A stretch of 6,346 nt of DNA, from positions 1 to 6,346 of the forward strand of contig JADQBV010000122.1 of assembly GCA_016278415.1 (NCBI GenBank), written 5' to 3'. Under the pieces are notes generated by a model. It was not told the origin of the DNA, searched no databases, and worked only from the letters and a program-made list of their open reading frames with translations. Position numbers and translations under genes: made by a program. Every line of letters starts with the position of its first letter. Position 1 is the first letter of the stretch. This document shows positions 1 to 6,163 of this stretch, piece by piece. This stretch comes from Halanaerobiales bacterium (GTDB lineage: Bacteria; Bacillota_F; Halanaerobiia; Halanaerobiales; DTU029).

Positions 1-2
1 AG

Positions 3-1796
3 AAATTATTAGAGACTTTAGATGTAAAGAAAAGGTTTGAAGAATTAATCAAGCTGATTACTAATGAAATAGAAATTTTAAAAGTTGAGCAAGAAATACA
101 AAAAAAGGTAAAAAAACAGGTAGAAAAAACTCAAAAGGAATATTACCTTAGAGAACAAATGAAAGCAATAAAAGAGGAATTAGATGTTGATAATGATGAC
201 CCTGAAATAGTTGAATATCAAAAAAAGATGGAGGAACTTGAATTACCTGACAAGGTAAAAGAGCGTATTAATGACGAAGTTAAAAAGCTTTCAAGGACAT
301 CGAATATGTCCCCAGAAGCAACAGTAATTCGAAATTACCTTGATTGTATTTTGGATTTACCATGGGGAACATATAATGAAGAGAAGATAGATATAAAAGA
401 TTCTGAGAAAGTCTTGAACGAGGATCATTATGGACTGGAAGATGTGAAAGAGAGAATTTTAGAATACTTAGCTGTCAGAAAGCTTGCTCCAAATAAAAAG
501 GGGCCAATATTATGCCTAATAGGTGCACCAGGTGTTGGCAAGACATCTCTAGGTCGTTCAATTGCCAGGGCCTTAAAACGGGAATTTGTCAGAATATCAC
601 TTGGTGGTGTTAGGGACGAAGCAGAGATAAGGGGACATCGACGGACATATATTGGCTCTCGTCCAGGACGTATAATAAATGCAATGCGAGAGGCTGGTAC
701 TAAAAACCCAATTTTTTTACTAGATGAGGTTGATAAGATGTCTGCTGACTTCAGAGGAGATCCGTCTGCAGCATTACTGGAGGTTTTGGATCCTGCTCAA
801 AATTCCGATTTTACTGATCATTATTTGGAATTGCCTTTTGATCTATCCCAGGTATTATTCATTACTACTGCAAATGTGGCTCACCCTATACCAGCGCCAT
901 TGATGGATAGGATGGAAGTAATTGAAATACCAGGCTATACAGATAATGAAAAAGTACAGATAGCTGAAAGACATCTAATACCAAGAATCATAAAAGAGCA
1001 TGGTTTAGATGAAGATAGAATAAATATTTCTTCAAACGCAATTCATAAAGTAATTCGTGAATATACACGTGAAGCAGGCGTTCGAAACTTAGAAAGAAAG
1101 TTATCAGCAGTAACCCGAAAGGTTAGTAAAGAGATTGTAGAGGGCAGAGAGCGTCAAGCCCGGATAAGTACACAAAATGTTGATAATTACCTGGGTGTCC
1201 CTAGATTTAAGGATGAAAAATCAGAAAAGGAAAACCGAGTAGGTGTAGCGACAGGAATGGCCTATACACAGGCCGGTGGTGATATACTTGATATTGAGGT
1301 AGCGGTTGTACCTGGTAAAGGTAAATTGTTGCTAACAGGCTCTCTTGGGGATGTTATGAAAGAGTCTGCTCAGGCGGCATTAAGTTATGTTAGATCAAAG
1401 TGTCAAGAACTGGGACTGGAAAAAGATTTTAATGAAAAATATGATATACACATTCATGTTCCACAAGGGGCTGTGCCTAAAGATGGACCGTCAGCTGGTA
1501 TTACTATTGCCTCAGCCATAGCGTCTGCATTGAGTAATAGACCCTTAAGAGGGGATTTTGCCATGACTGGTGAGATAACATTAAGAGGACGGGTATTGCC
1601 TGTAGGAGGCATAAAGACAAAGGTTCTTGCCGTTAGACGTTCCGGTATTAAAAAGGTAATACTACCTGCTGAAAATAAGAAGAATTTCCAGGAGATAAAC
1701 GAGAGACTTAGCCGAGATATAGAAGTGAATTTCGTTGAACACATGGACCAGGTATTGGACTTAATATTAATGGATGGTGAGGATAATGAAGGTTAA
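3..1796 (+). CDS. lon: ATP-dependent protease Lon (LonA), 5' end missing
   Basis: This is a cytosolic AAA+ serine protease that unfolds and degrades damaged and regulatory proteins. The frame is open from base 3, upstream of the first internal ATG at 159. The upstream residues continue the conserved Lon N-terminal coiled-coil region (EYYLREQMKAIKEEL), so the gene is cut by the window edge rather than starting at 159. About 597 residues remain of a family length near 780, so roughly 180-200 N-terminal substrate-binding residues are missing. Visible motifs in order are Walker A GAPGVGKTS (bases 522-548), Walker B FLLDEVDKM (714-740), sensor-2-like GVRNLERKL, and a complete C-terminal protease domain. 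The catalytic Ser lies in PKDGPSAG (codon 1491-1493). The catalytic Lys is the second Lys of GGIKTK (codon 1620-1622), 43 residues later, the spacing of the known Ser-Lys dyad. The pore-loop region reads YIGSRPGR, with Arg where Met is usual. The stop codon overlaps ysxC. The promoter is outside the window. Confidence 0.97.
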   Translation, partial: KLLETLDVKKRFEELIKLITNEIEILKVEQEIQKKVKKQVEKTQKEYYLREQMKAIKEELDVDNDDPEIVEYQKKMEELELPDKVKERINDEVKKLSRTSNMSPEATVIRNYLDCILDLPWGTYNEEKIDIKDSEKVLNEDHYGLEDVKERILEYLAVRKLAPNKKGPILCLIGAPGVGKTSLGRSIARALKREFVRISLGGVRDEAEIRGHRRTYIGSRPGRIINAMREAGTKNPIFLLDEVDKMSADFRGDPSAALLEVLDPAQNSDFTDHYLELPFDLSQVLFITTANVAHPIPAPLMDRMEVIEIPGYTDNEKVQIAERHLIPRIIKEHGLDEDRINISSNAIHKVIREYTREAGVRNLERKLSAVTRKVSKEIVEGRERQARISTQNVDNYLGVPRFKDEKSEKENRVGVATGMAYTQAGGDILDIEVAVVPGKGKLLLTGSLGDVMKESAQAALSYVRSKCQELGLEKDFNEKYDIHIHVPQGAVPKDGPSAGITIASAIASALSNRPLRGDFAMTGEITLRGRVLPVGGIKTKVLAVRRSGIKKVILPAENKKNFQEINERLSRDIEVNFVEHMDQVLDLILMDGEDNEG

Positions 1797-2376
1797 GAAT
1801 CCGACTTTTATAACAAGTGCATTTGATATTCAGGGTTATCCACAACATAACCTGCTGGAGATATCTTTCTCTGGCAGGTCAAATGTGGGTAAGTCCTCAA
1901 TGATTAATAAGTTATTGAATCGAAGTAAGCTAGCTAGAACAAGTTCACAACCAGGTAGAACACAAAGCATTAATTTTTTTAATATTGATGATAGGTTTTC
2001 ACTTGTTGATCTGCCAGGTTATGGTTTTGCTAAAGCACCCAAGAGGATAAAAGATCAGTGGGCAGAGTTAATAGATGATTATCTCCATAACCGTCCTAAT
2101 TTAGTAGGTATAGTTCAGATAGTAGATGCTCGACATAAACCTACTTCTGAAGATGTAATGATGGTAGATTGGTTACTACAAACAGGTTTATCAACTTTGG
2201 TTGTTGCAACGAAGGTTGATAAGATTTCTAAGGGACAGCGTGCTAAACAAGAAAAACTAATCAAGAGTACTTTAGGAATAGGGATGGATAATCCCTTCTG
2301 CTTCTTCTCAGCTAACACTGGTGAAGGTACAGGTGAGGTTACTAGTTTTATAATGAATGTACTTAATAATTCCTAA
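1786..2376 (+). CDS. ysxC: Ribosome biogenesis GTP-binding protein YsxC/EngB (YihA family)
   Basis: This TRAFAC-class GTPase of 196 residues is needed for late assembly of the 50S ribosomal subunit in Bacillus and other bacteria. All G motifs are present: G1 GRSNVGKS (residues 30-37), a G2 region with T59 in the PGRTQS stretch, G3 DLPGYG (75-80), G4 TKVD (142-145) and G5 SAN (175-177). The length matches the family (about 195). I chose ATG 1786 rather than ATG 1774. The GGTGAGG stretch at 1776-1782 can act as ribosome binding site for 1786, although its 3-base gap is short, and MKV is the usual family N-terminus. ATG 1774 has no ribosome binding site. The gene overlaps the end of lon by 11 bases, so translation is probably coupled. 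The lon-ysxC order is the same as in Bacillus subtilis. Confidence 0.96.
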   Translation: MKVKNPTFITSAFDIQGYPQHNLLEISFSGRSNVGKSSMINKLLNRSKLARTSSQPGRTQSINFFNIDDRFSLVDLPGYGFAKAPKRIKDQWAELIDDYLHNRPNLVGIVQIVDARHKPTSEDVMMVDWLLQTGLSTLVVATKVDKISKGQRAKQEKLIKSTLGIGMDNPFCFFSANTGEGTGEVTSFIMNVLNNS

Positions 2377-2536
2377 ATATTATAACTCTTATCCTAATAG
2401 AGTATAACTCCTGTCAACATTTATACGAAAAACAAGCTGTCTTGTAGTAGAAGTAAAAGACTCCCTCTAAAAATAAGATACACTTATAAAAAATGAAGAA
2501 GGCAGTGCAATAGATTCGAGAGTTAAGGTGGTAAAG
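2377..2536 (+). other. Intergenic region between ysxC and the methyltransferase gene
   Basis: These 160 AT-rich bases hold no gene. I found a short hairpin (ACAAG, loop CTGT, CTTGT at 2432-2445) and a weak AT-rich dyad near 2383-2406. Neither is followed by a T run, so no convincing terminator ends the lon-ysxC transcript here. No promoter with a paired -35 and -10 stands out: TATAAA at 2485-2490 lacks a -35. The next gene may therefore be read through from lon-ysxC, or have a weak promoter of its own. Confidence 0.5.
2525..2531 (+). promoter_or_regulatory. Ribosome binding site of the methyltransferase gene
   Basis: AAGGTGG lies 5 bases before ATG 2537. It fixes the start at that ATG. The in-frame GTG at 2528 falls inside the site and is not the start. 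Confidence 0.75.
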
Positions 2537-3364
2537 ATGGAAAATAAAGCATATACATCTTCGTTTGCTAGTATATATGATGATATAATGGGGGCAGTAC
2601 CCTATAATCTTTGGTATGATTACTTACATGAGATAATGGATTATTATAAATTAGAGGCAAATAAAGTCCTTGATTTAGCCTGTGGAACAGGAAATATGAG
2701 TATTTTGTTTGCTCAAAATGGTTACCATGTAAGCGGTATTGATATATCTAAAGAAATGCTTAGTGAAGCGAGAAGAAAAGAAGCCATGATTGATCAAAAG
2801 ATAGAATTTATTGATTCTGATTTGAGGAATTTTAATATTGGAGAAAAATTTGATATGGCTTTTTGTGTCTTTGATAGCCTAAACTATATATTAGACATTA
2901 ATGACTTAGAAAAAGTTTTTGAAAATGTGTATAGGGCTCTAGATAAAGAAGGTTTCTTTATCTTTGACATGAATACTATTAGGAGATTAATGAGTATAAA
3001 ACCTGGTAAAACTGTAATGAATGGTCAAAATTACTCTTGTATATGGGAGGACATTATAGATCATAAAAGGAAATTATGGCAGGTTAAATTGAAAATATAT
3101 CTAAAGGAATTAGGGGAATATCATGAGGAATTACACCAGGAGACTGGTTATAAAATTCAAGAAGTGAAGGATCTACTAAGAAAAGTAGGCTTTAAATATG
3201 TTGATGTTTATAATTCTTATACTTTTTCAAAAGCAGATGATAATGACAACCGGGTTTATTTTATAGCTTTCATGGATGAAACTAGTATCCGGAAAAAGCC
3301 TGCTCTTCTGAAGTCAGTCAAAAACGTTAAATGGGGATTCAAAAAATTATTTAATGATACCTAG
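2537..3364 (+). CDS. Class I SAM-dependent methyltransferase, YqeM-like
   Basis: The product is a 275-residue soluble methyltransferase of the Rossmann-fold class. SAM-binding motif I is VLDLACGTG (residues 44-52). The acidic residue that binds the SAM ribose is D69 in SGIDISKEML. A motif IV-like segment, FDMAFCVFDSLNYI, follows near residues 110-123. The N-terminal pattern (FASIYDDIMGAVPYNLWYDYL) closely resembles Bacillus subtilis YqeM and related proteins. The C-terminal half carries the usual GEYHEELHQETGY region and ends in a basic tail. No NPPY-type motif is present, so an N6-adenine DNA methyltransferase is unlikely. The substrate is unknown for this group and cannot be read from the sequence. 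The gene follows ysxC by 160 bases and is closed by its own terminator. The fold and reaction class are secure; the YqeM link is a resemblance only. Confidence 0.9.
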   Translation: MENKAYTSSFASIYDDIMGAVPYNLWYDYLHEIMDYYKLEANKVLDLACGTGNMSILFAQNGYHVSGIDISKEMLSEARRKEAMIDQKIEFIDSDLRNFNIGEKFDMAFCVFDSLNYILDINDLEKVFENVYRALDKEGFFIFDMNTIRRLMSIKPGKTVMNGQNYSCIWEDIIDHKRKLWQVKLKIYLKELGEYHEELHQETGYKIQEVKDLLRKVGFKYVDVYNSYTFSKADDNDNRVYFIAFMDETSIRKKPALLKSVKNVKWGFKKLFNDT

Positions 3365-3367
3365 CGT

Positions 3368-3634
3368 TCACCGCGTTCCAATAAGAATTAGTATTACACC
3401 TGTTGCTATAAGCAGCAGGTTTTTTATATTTATTTCACTACTTATTCCAACAAGGCCTATGAACGTAACTAATATAAGAATTATTGGTCCTAGCATACCA
3501 AGGAATGCATTAATTCTAATAGCTGTGTCGATACTTCGGAAGTAGTACATTAAACAAGCTGCCCCCAATTCTATCATGCTAGATAGTAGTCTAATAAAAA
3601 TCATGGCATATAGTAGATTGTTTATTTTAATCAC
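3368..3634 (-). CDS. yqhV: YqhV family (DUF2619) small membrane protein
   Basis: This 88-residue hydrophobic protein has three predicted membrane helices, at about residues 8-30, 43-63 and 70-86. Its sequence follows the YqhV/DUF2619 pattern known from Bacillus subtilis: IRLLSSMIELGAACLM (14-29), INAFLGMLGPIILI (41-54) and a final LLLIATGVILILIGTR. The molecular function of the family is unknown. The start is GTG at 3634-3632, with a strong AGGGGGGG site (C run on the plus strand, 3641-3647) 6 bases upstream. The overlapping ATG at 3636 is followed at once by TGA and cannot start the gene. The gene is convergent with the methyltransferase, 3 bases from its stop codon, and contains that gene's terminator. 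No clear promoter is visible in the AT-rich 65 bases upstream. A plus-strand reading frame at 3354-3545 is only its antisense shadow. Confidence 0.85.
   Translation of the reverse strand: MIKINNLLYAMIFIRLLSSMIELGAACLMYYFRSIDTAIRINAFLGMLGPIILILVTFIGLVGISSEINIKNLLLIATGVILILIGTR
3398..3425 (+). terminator. Intrinsic terminator of the methyltransferase gene, inside yqhV
   Basis: The hairpin has a 10-base-pair stem, ACCTGTTGCT with AGCAGCAGGT (one G-U pair), around an ATA loop. A run of six T follows on the plus strand. It starts 34 bases after the methyltransferase stop codon. It lies wholly within the 3' coding end of the convergent gene yqhV, where the same bases encode the LLLIATG segment of its last membrane helix. 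Confidence 0.85.
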
Positions 3635-3640
3635 ATATTT

Positions 3641-3648
3641 CCCCCCCT
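3641..3648 (-). promoter_or_regulatory. Ribosome binding site of yqhV
   Basis: On the minus strand the sequence reads AGGGGGGG, 6 bases before GTG 3634. This G-rich site supports the non-ATG start. Confidence 0.7.
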
Positions 3649-3699
3649 AAAAATTAGCGGTATATTATTAAAATATATGATAAATTAATCTGTTATATG

Positions 3700-3736
3700 A
3701 AAAAAGCCACTATTAGTTTACTCTAATAGTGGCTTT
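3700..3736 (-). terminator. Intrinsic terminator of the NADH dehydrogenase-DoxX gene
   Basis: A perfect 11-base-pair stem, GCCACTATTAG (3706-3716) with CTAATAGTGGC (3723-3733), encloses a 6-base loop. Three further A-T pairs extend it. On the minus strand the stem is followed by six T (plus-strand A run, 3700-3705). It lies about 75 bases after the flavoprotein stop codon and upstream of yqhV, so it separates the two minus-strand genes. The plus-strand tail (TTTATTAAT) is weaker but could allow termination in both directions. Confidence 0.9.
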
Positions 3737-3808
3737 ATTAATACCTACATCTTTTTATAGAAATTAACGTGCTTATTTTTATCTATTGATTACTTATATT
3801 ATAAATTG

Positions 3809-5572
3809 TTATTCTGTGGGTTTCATAACCTTCTTTAATTCGTCATTTTTTCCTTTGCGTCTACCCCAGAATAATTTCTTGAGCCATGGAATTAGATAAT
3901 AATCAACACTTAATGACCTTCCAGCACCAATAGTAGAAATGGAACTAATTAGCCACCATGGAAGTGTTGCGTTTTGTGGATAGAATCCTGACAAGAAGAA
4001 GTTTATAGTCATAAATGTTGAACCAATAGCCCCTAAAGGTACCAGAATACCAAGAATAAGAGAAGTTGCTAGGGCTATTTCTCCCATCGTTATCATCCAT
4101 TGGAATATGAATGCATTCGGGAAGACTACTAATTCCATAAAGTCTACATACCATCCGACAGGGTTTGGTCCGATAGGTGAAGTAGAAGCACCAGCTACTA
4201 ACTTATCACCACTTGCTAGCCAACCATTGTGTATCTTTTCAAGACCAGACATTAACCATTGTACACCAATAAAAATACGTAAAAATGCTAACCAGAATGA
4301 ATAACTCTTTTGACTGAAGTGATCAAAAGTCTGGGCTACAAATCCCTTGCTAGATCCTTGTTCTTTTATATAATCAAGTATATATTTACAACCATTCTTT
4401 AAGCCACCAATACCAAATAGATAATGCATATTAACCATATGTTTCATATACATTGCTGGCCAACCCTTGAGTGAAAGTCCCATTACGTCAGCTACAGCAA
4501 AACTACCACCTATAGAAACCATAATTCCATGGAACTTAGGTGCAATTTTTTCCTTCTCTGTACCTTTGATATCTGCTGCAATATTTACTGCTGCTGTATC
4601 ACCAGTTGCAAGAGCTGCTTCTACTAATGCTGGTAATATTTTTTCATCACTACCCCACGGAGTTGCAGAATTATCACCAATGGCATAAACTTCAGGGTAA
4701 TCAGTAGTCTGAAGATATTCATTAACTTTAATTCTACCTGCTTTATCAGCGTCTAATTCAAGACTAGCTGCGGTATCAGAAGCCCTTACACCACAGTTCC
4801 AGATGATTGTTCTACTAGCTATCTCGTGACCATTTGCTAAGGTAAGACCATCTTCCCGCACCTCATCAACAAATGAACCTAGTTTTACAGTAACACCTTT
4901 TTTCTTAAGATAAGCCATTGCTCTCTCAGCCAGTTTTTCATCAATATTAGGTAGTATTTTGTCTAGACCTTCACAGAGATAAAGCTTAGCATCTCCACGA
5001 GGTATGTCATATTGATAACAAAGGTCATCTAACCATTCAATTAGTTCACCTAACATTTCAACACCTGTAAAACCACCACCGCAGACTGTAAATGTTAATA
5101 ACTCTTGTCTAAGCTTTGGATTCTCAGTAATTCTCGCTTTTTGGAAACAATCTTTAACATGTTCATTTATTTCCTCGGCGTCTTCAAGTGACCAGAGACT
5201 AAAACTATTTTCGATAACACCTTCAACACCACAGTGAGTTGGTTCACTTCCAGTACCTAAAACAAGATAATCATAACTATATTCAAATTCATTAGATTTC
5301 AATACCTTATTATCAAAATCAATGTCTTCAATATAGTCAACAACAACATTCACTTTGGTAGAGTCAAAAATATCGTTTAGACCTACCATTACTCCTTCAC
5401 TATCAATTCTATTACCTGCTACCTCATGTAGCTCTGTTAATAGGGTGTGATAGGGATGATTATTAATTAACGTAATTGTGGCTTCAGAATCCTTTTTTAA
5501 TTTTTTGTTAAGTTTTTTTGCGGCTTCGATTCCTCCGTAGCCTGCACCTAAAATAATGATGTTTTTGCTCAT
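3809..5572 (-). CDS. Type II NADH dehydrogenase-like flavoprotein fused to a DoxX/DoxD-like membrane domain
   Basis: The product has 587 residues. The first 400 or so are a two-dinucleotide-binding flavoprotein of the NDH-2 type: FAD-binding GAGYGG (residues 9-14), a second GGGFTG (165-170) that should bind NAD(P)H, and FAD-contacting YAIGDNS (297-302). NDH-2 enzymes oxidise NADH and pass electrons to a quinone at the inner face of the membrane without pumping protons. Typical NDH-2 proteins stop near 400 residues with an amphipathic helix. Here residues 425-570 instead form a membrane module with the DoxX/DoxD pattern: LRIFIGVQWLMSGLEKI (431-447), GEIALATSLILGILVPLGAIG (497-517) and GRSLSVDYYL (551-560), then a basic tail. 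Four hydrophobic segments are likely. I infer a membrane-anchored NAD(P)H oxidoreductase; the electron acceptor is unknown. The gene is monocistronic, with its own promoter, ribosome binding site and terminator. The fusion is in one uninterrupted frame. Confidence is high for both domains, moderate for the reaction. Confidence 0.9.
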   Translation of the reverse strand: MSKNIIILGAGYGGIEAAKKLNKKLKKDSEATITLINNHPYHTLLTELHEVAGNRIDSEGVMVGLNDIFDSTKVNVVVDYIEDIDFDNKVLKSNEFEYSYDYLVLGTGSEPTHCGVEGVIENSFSLWSLEDAEEINEHVKDCFQKARITENPKLRQELLTFTVCGGGFTGVEMLGELIEWLDDLCYQYDIPRGDAKLYLCEGLDKILPNIDEKLAERAMAYLKKKGVTVKLGSFVDEVREDGLTLANGHEIASRTIIWNCGVRASDTAASLELDADKAGRIKVNEYLQTTDYPEVYAIGDNSATPWGSDEKILPALVEAALATGDTAAVNIAADIKGTEKEKIAPKFHGIMVSIGGSFAVADVMGLSLKGWPAMYMKHMVNMHYLFGIGGLKNGCKYILDYIKEQGSSKGFVAQTFDHFSQKSYSFWLAFLRIFIGVQWLMSGLEKIHNGWLASGDKLVAGASTSPIGPNPVGWYVDFMELVVFPNAFIFQWMITMGEIALATSLILGILVPLGAIGSTFMTINFFLSGFYPQNATLPWWLISSISTIGAGRSLSVDYYLIPWLKKLFWGRRKGKNDELKKVMKPTE

Positions 5573-5578
5573 TATTTT

Positions 5579-5586
5579 ACCTCCTC
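5579..5586 (-). promoter_or_regulatory. Ribosome binding site of the NADH dehydrogenase-DoxX gene
   Basis: The minus strand reads GAGGAGGT, a near-perfect complement of the 16S rRNA tail, 6 bases before ATG 5572. It fixes the start at that ATG. Confidence 0.9.
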
Positions 5587-5648
5587 ATAGTTTATTATTT
5601 CCTTCACAATAAAAATTAAAAATAAAAATAAGATGTAAGTAATTAATT

Positions 5649-5666
5649 AAGTTATTTATTTAACAA
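5649..5666 (-). promoter_or_regulatory. Possible Rex-like operator at the NADH dehydrogenase-DoxX start point
   Basis: The minus strand reads TTGTTAAATAAATAACTT. The left half matches the Rex half-site TTGTTAA exactly; the right half matches TTAACAA at only 4 of 7 positions. Rex is the NADH/NAD-sensing repressor that controls ndh in Bacillus subtilis, and the site would cover the predicted start of transcription. In DNA this AT-rich, a chance match is quite possible. Confidence 0.25.
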
Positions 5667-5670
5667 TATT

Positions 5671-5698
5671 ATTATAACACATATGATTATAAATGCAA
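5671..5698 (-). promoter_or_regulatory. Probable sigma-A promoter of the NADH dehydrogenase-DoxX gene
   Basis: On the minus strand a consensus -10 TATAAT (5676-5671) has an extended TG three bases upstream (TGTTATAAT). A weak -35, TTGCAT (5698-5693), lies 16 bases further up. The start point would fall near 5664, giving a leader of about 90 bases. An 18-base Rex-like sequence (5649-5666) overlaps that start point. Confidence 0.6.
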
Positions 5699-5716
5699 TA
5701 AAAATATTGAATGGGC

Positions 5717-5745
5717 TTGACGAATGTAAATGTAAATAGTATAAT
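5717..5745 (+). promoter_or_regulatory. Near-consensus sigma-A promoter
   Basis: TTGACG (5717-5722) and TATAAT (5740-5745) are separated by exactly 17 bases, one mismatch from the full consensus. Transcription should start near 5752 on the plus strand. The next confident start codon is 417 bases further on at 6169, so the promoter drives either a very long leader or a separate untranslated RNA. It is back to back with the flavoprotein promoter, with about 20 bases between the two -35 boxes. Confidence 0.75.
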
Positions 5746-5751
5746 AATCGT

Positions 5752-6040
5752 GCAAAGGGTTAATATTTATGAAATAAAGATAGCAACTGTAATAATATTC
5801 AAGTTACAATACTCCAAAAATGGATAAAATATAAAATTATAGTAATTATTATATGATTAGAAACTTAATTTATAAGATCTTTCTTTATTTATCTTTGTGA
5901 AAAAATAAATTAATCAATTATTTATATTTAATTATATATTAGAGAATATTTTTTTGGCTAGAATAGTGACAAGTTACACAAGGTTAAATTTGAGATAAGT
6001 TTTTGAATCAGCTAAATGCTGTTCAATATATATTTTTTTG
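5752..6040 (+). ncRNA. Candidate untranslated RNA or long leader
   Basis: This segment is bounded by a near-consensus promoter and a terminator-like hairpin with a T run, giving a predicted transcript of about 290 bases. It matches no RNA family I recognise: it does not look like tmRNA, 6S, SRP RNA, RNase P or a common riboswitch. It is very AT-rich, and internal pairing is weak. If the hairpin does not terminate, this is simply the first part of a leader of about 417 bases for the secreted-protein gene. Confidence 0.25.
6003..6039 (+). terminator. Possible intrinsic terminator or attenuator in the leader
   Basis: TTGAATCAGC (6003-6012) pairs with GCTGTTCAA (6018-6026) as a 9-base-pair stem with one bulged T, around a TAAAT loop. 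TATATA and then seven T follow (6033-6039). The stem is poor in G+C and the T run is set back by 6 bases, so it may be weak. The same bases also resemble a weak promoter (TTGAAT, 18-base gap, TATATA), so the assignment is uncertain. Confidence 0.35.
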
Positions 6041-6100
6041 GAAGGGGGGTTAATTAATTTCGGTCTGTTACATTTAAGTAGTATAAAATTTTAAAAACAT

Positions 6101-6118
6101 ATTACCCAATGTGGTAAT
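6101..6118 (+). repeat. Short inverted repeat in the leader of the secreted-protein gene
   Basis: ATTACC (6101-6106) and GGTAAT (6113-6118) form a perfect 6-base dyad around CAATGT, about 50 bases before the start codon. It could be a regulator-binding dyad or a small RNA hairpin. There is no T run, so it is not a terminator. Confidence 0.4.
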
Positions 6119-6151
6119 CATTAAAAACAATATTAAGGTTTATAATTTTTG

Positions 6152-6163
6152 AAGGGGGAAAGG
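6152..6163 (+). promoter_or_regulatory. Ribosome binding site of the secreted-protein gene
   Basis: AAGGGGGAAAGG ends 5 bases before ATG 6169. Either the GGGGG block or the AAAGG block could pair with 16S rRNA; the spacing favours the second. Confidence 0.75.

Noticed and set aside
159..161. First internal ATG of lon as a gene start
   Set aside because: The frame is open back to base 3 and encodes conserved Lon sequence, so the gene is cut by the window edge and does not start here.
1454..1744. Minus-strand reading frame inside lon
   Set aside because: It is antisense to the highly conserved Lon protease domain and has no independent coding evidence.
1774..1776. Upstream ATG as the start of ysxC
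   Set aside because: It has no ribosome binding site, and the GGTGAGG motif lies after its first base. ATG 1786 fits the family N-terminus.
2528..2530. GTG as the start of the methyltransferase
   Set aside because: It lies within the AAGGTGG ribosome binding site of ATG 2537.
4107..4688. Plus-strand reading frames (4107-4304 and 4467-4688) opposite the flavoprotein gene
   Set aside because: They are antisense to a well-supported coding region, and neither has a recognisable protein or expression signal.
5754..5777. Two-codon frame ATG AAA TAA with an AAAGGG site, just after the predicted start of the 5752 transcript
   Set aside because: The motif and spacing (8 bases) look right, but a two-codon product is more likely chance in AT-rich DNA. 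Worth noting only if ribosome profiling shows loading here.
5940..5957. AT-only hairpin ATATT-agag-AATAT followed by T as a terminator
   Set aside because: The stem is 5 A-T pairs only, too weak to support a terminator call.
5810..5978. Two copies of CAAGTTACA (5810-5818 and 5970-5978) as a repeat array
   Set aside because: There are only two 9-base copies, 160 bases apart, with no shared flanks. This is neither CRISPR-like nor a clear binding-site array.
6141..6146. TATAAT as a -10 box for the secreted-protein gene
   Set aside because: No acceptable -35 lies 16-18 bases upstream, and the start point would fall inside the ribosome binding site.
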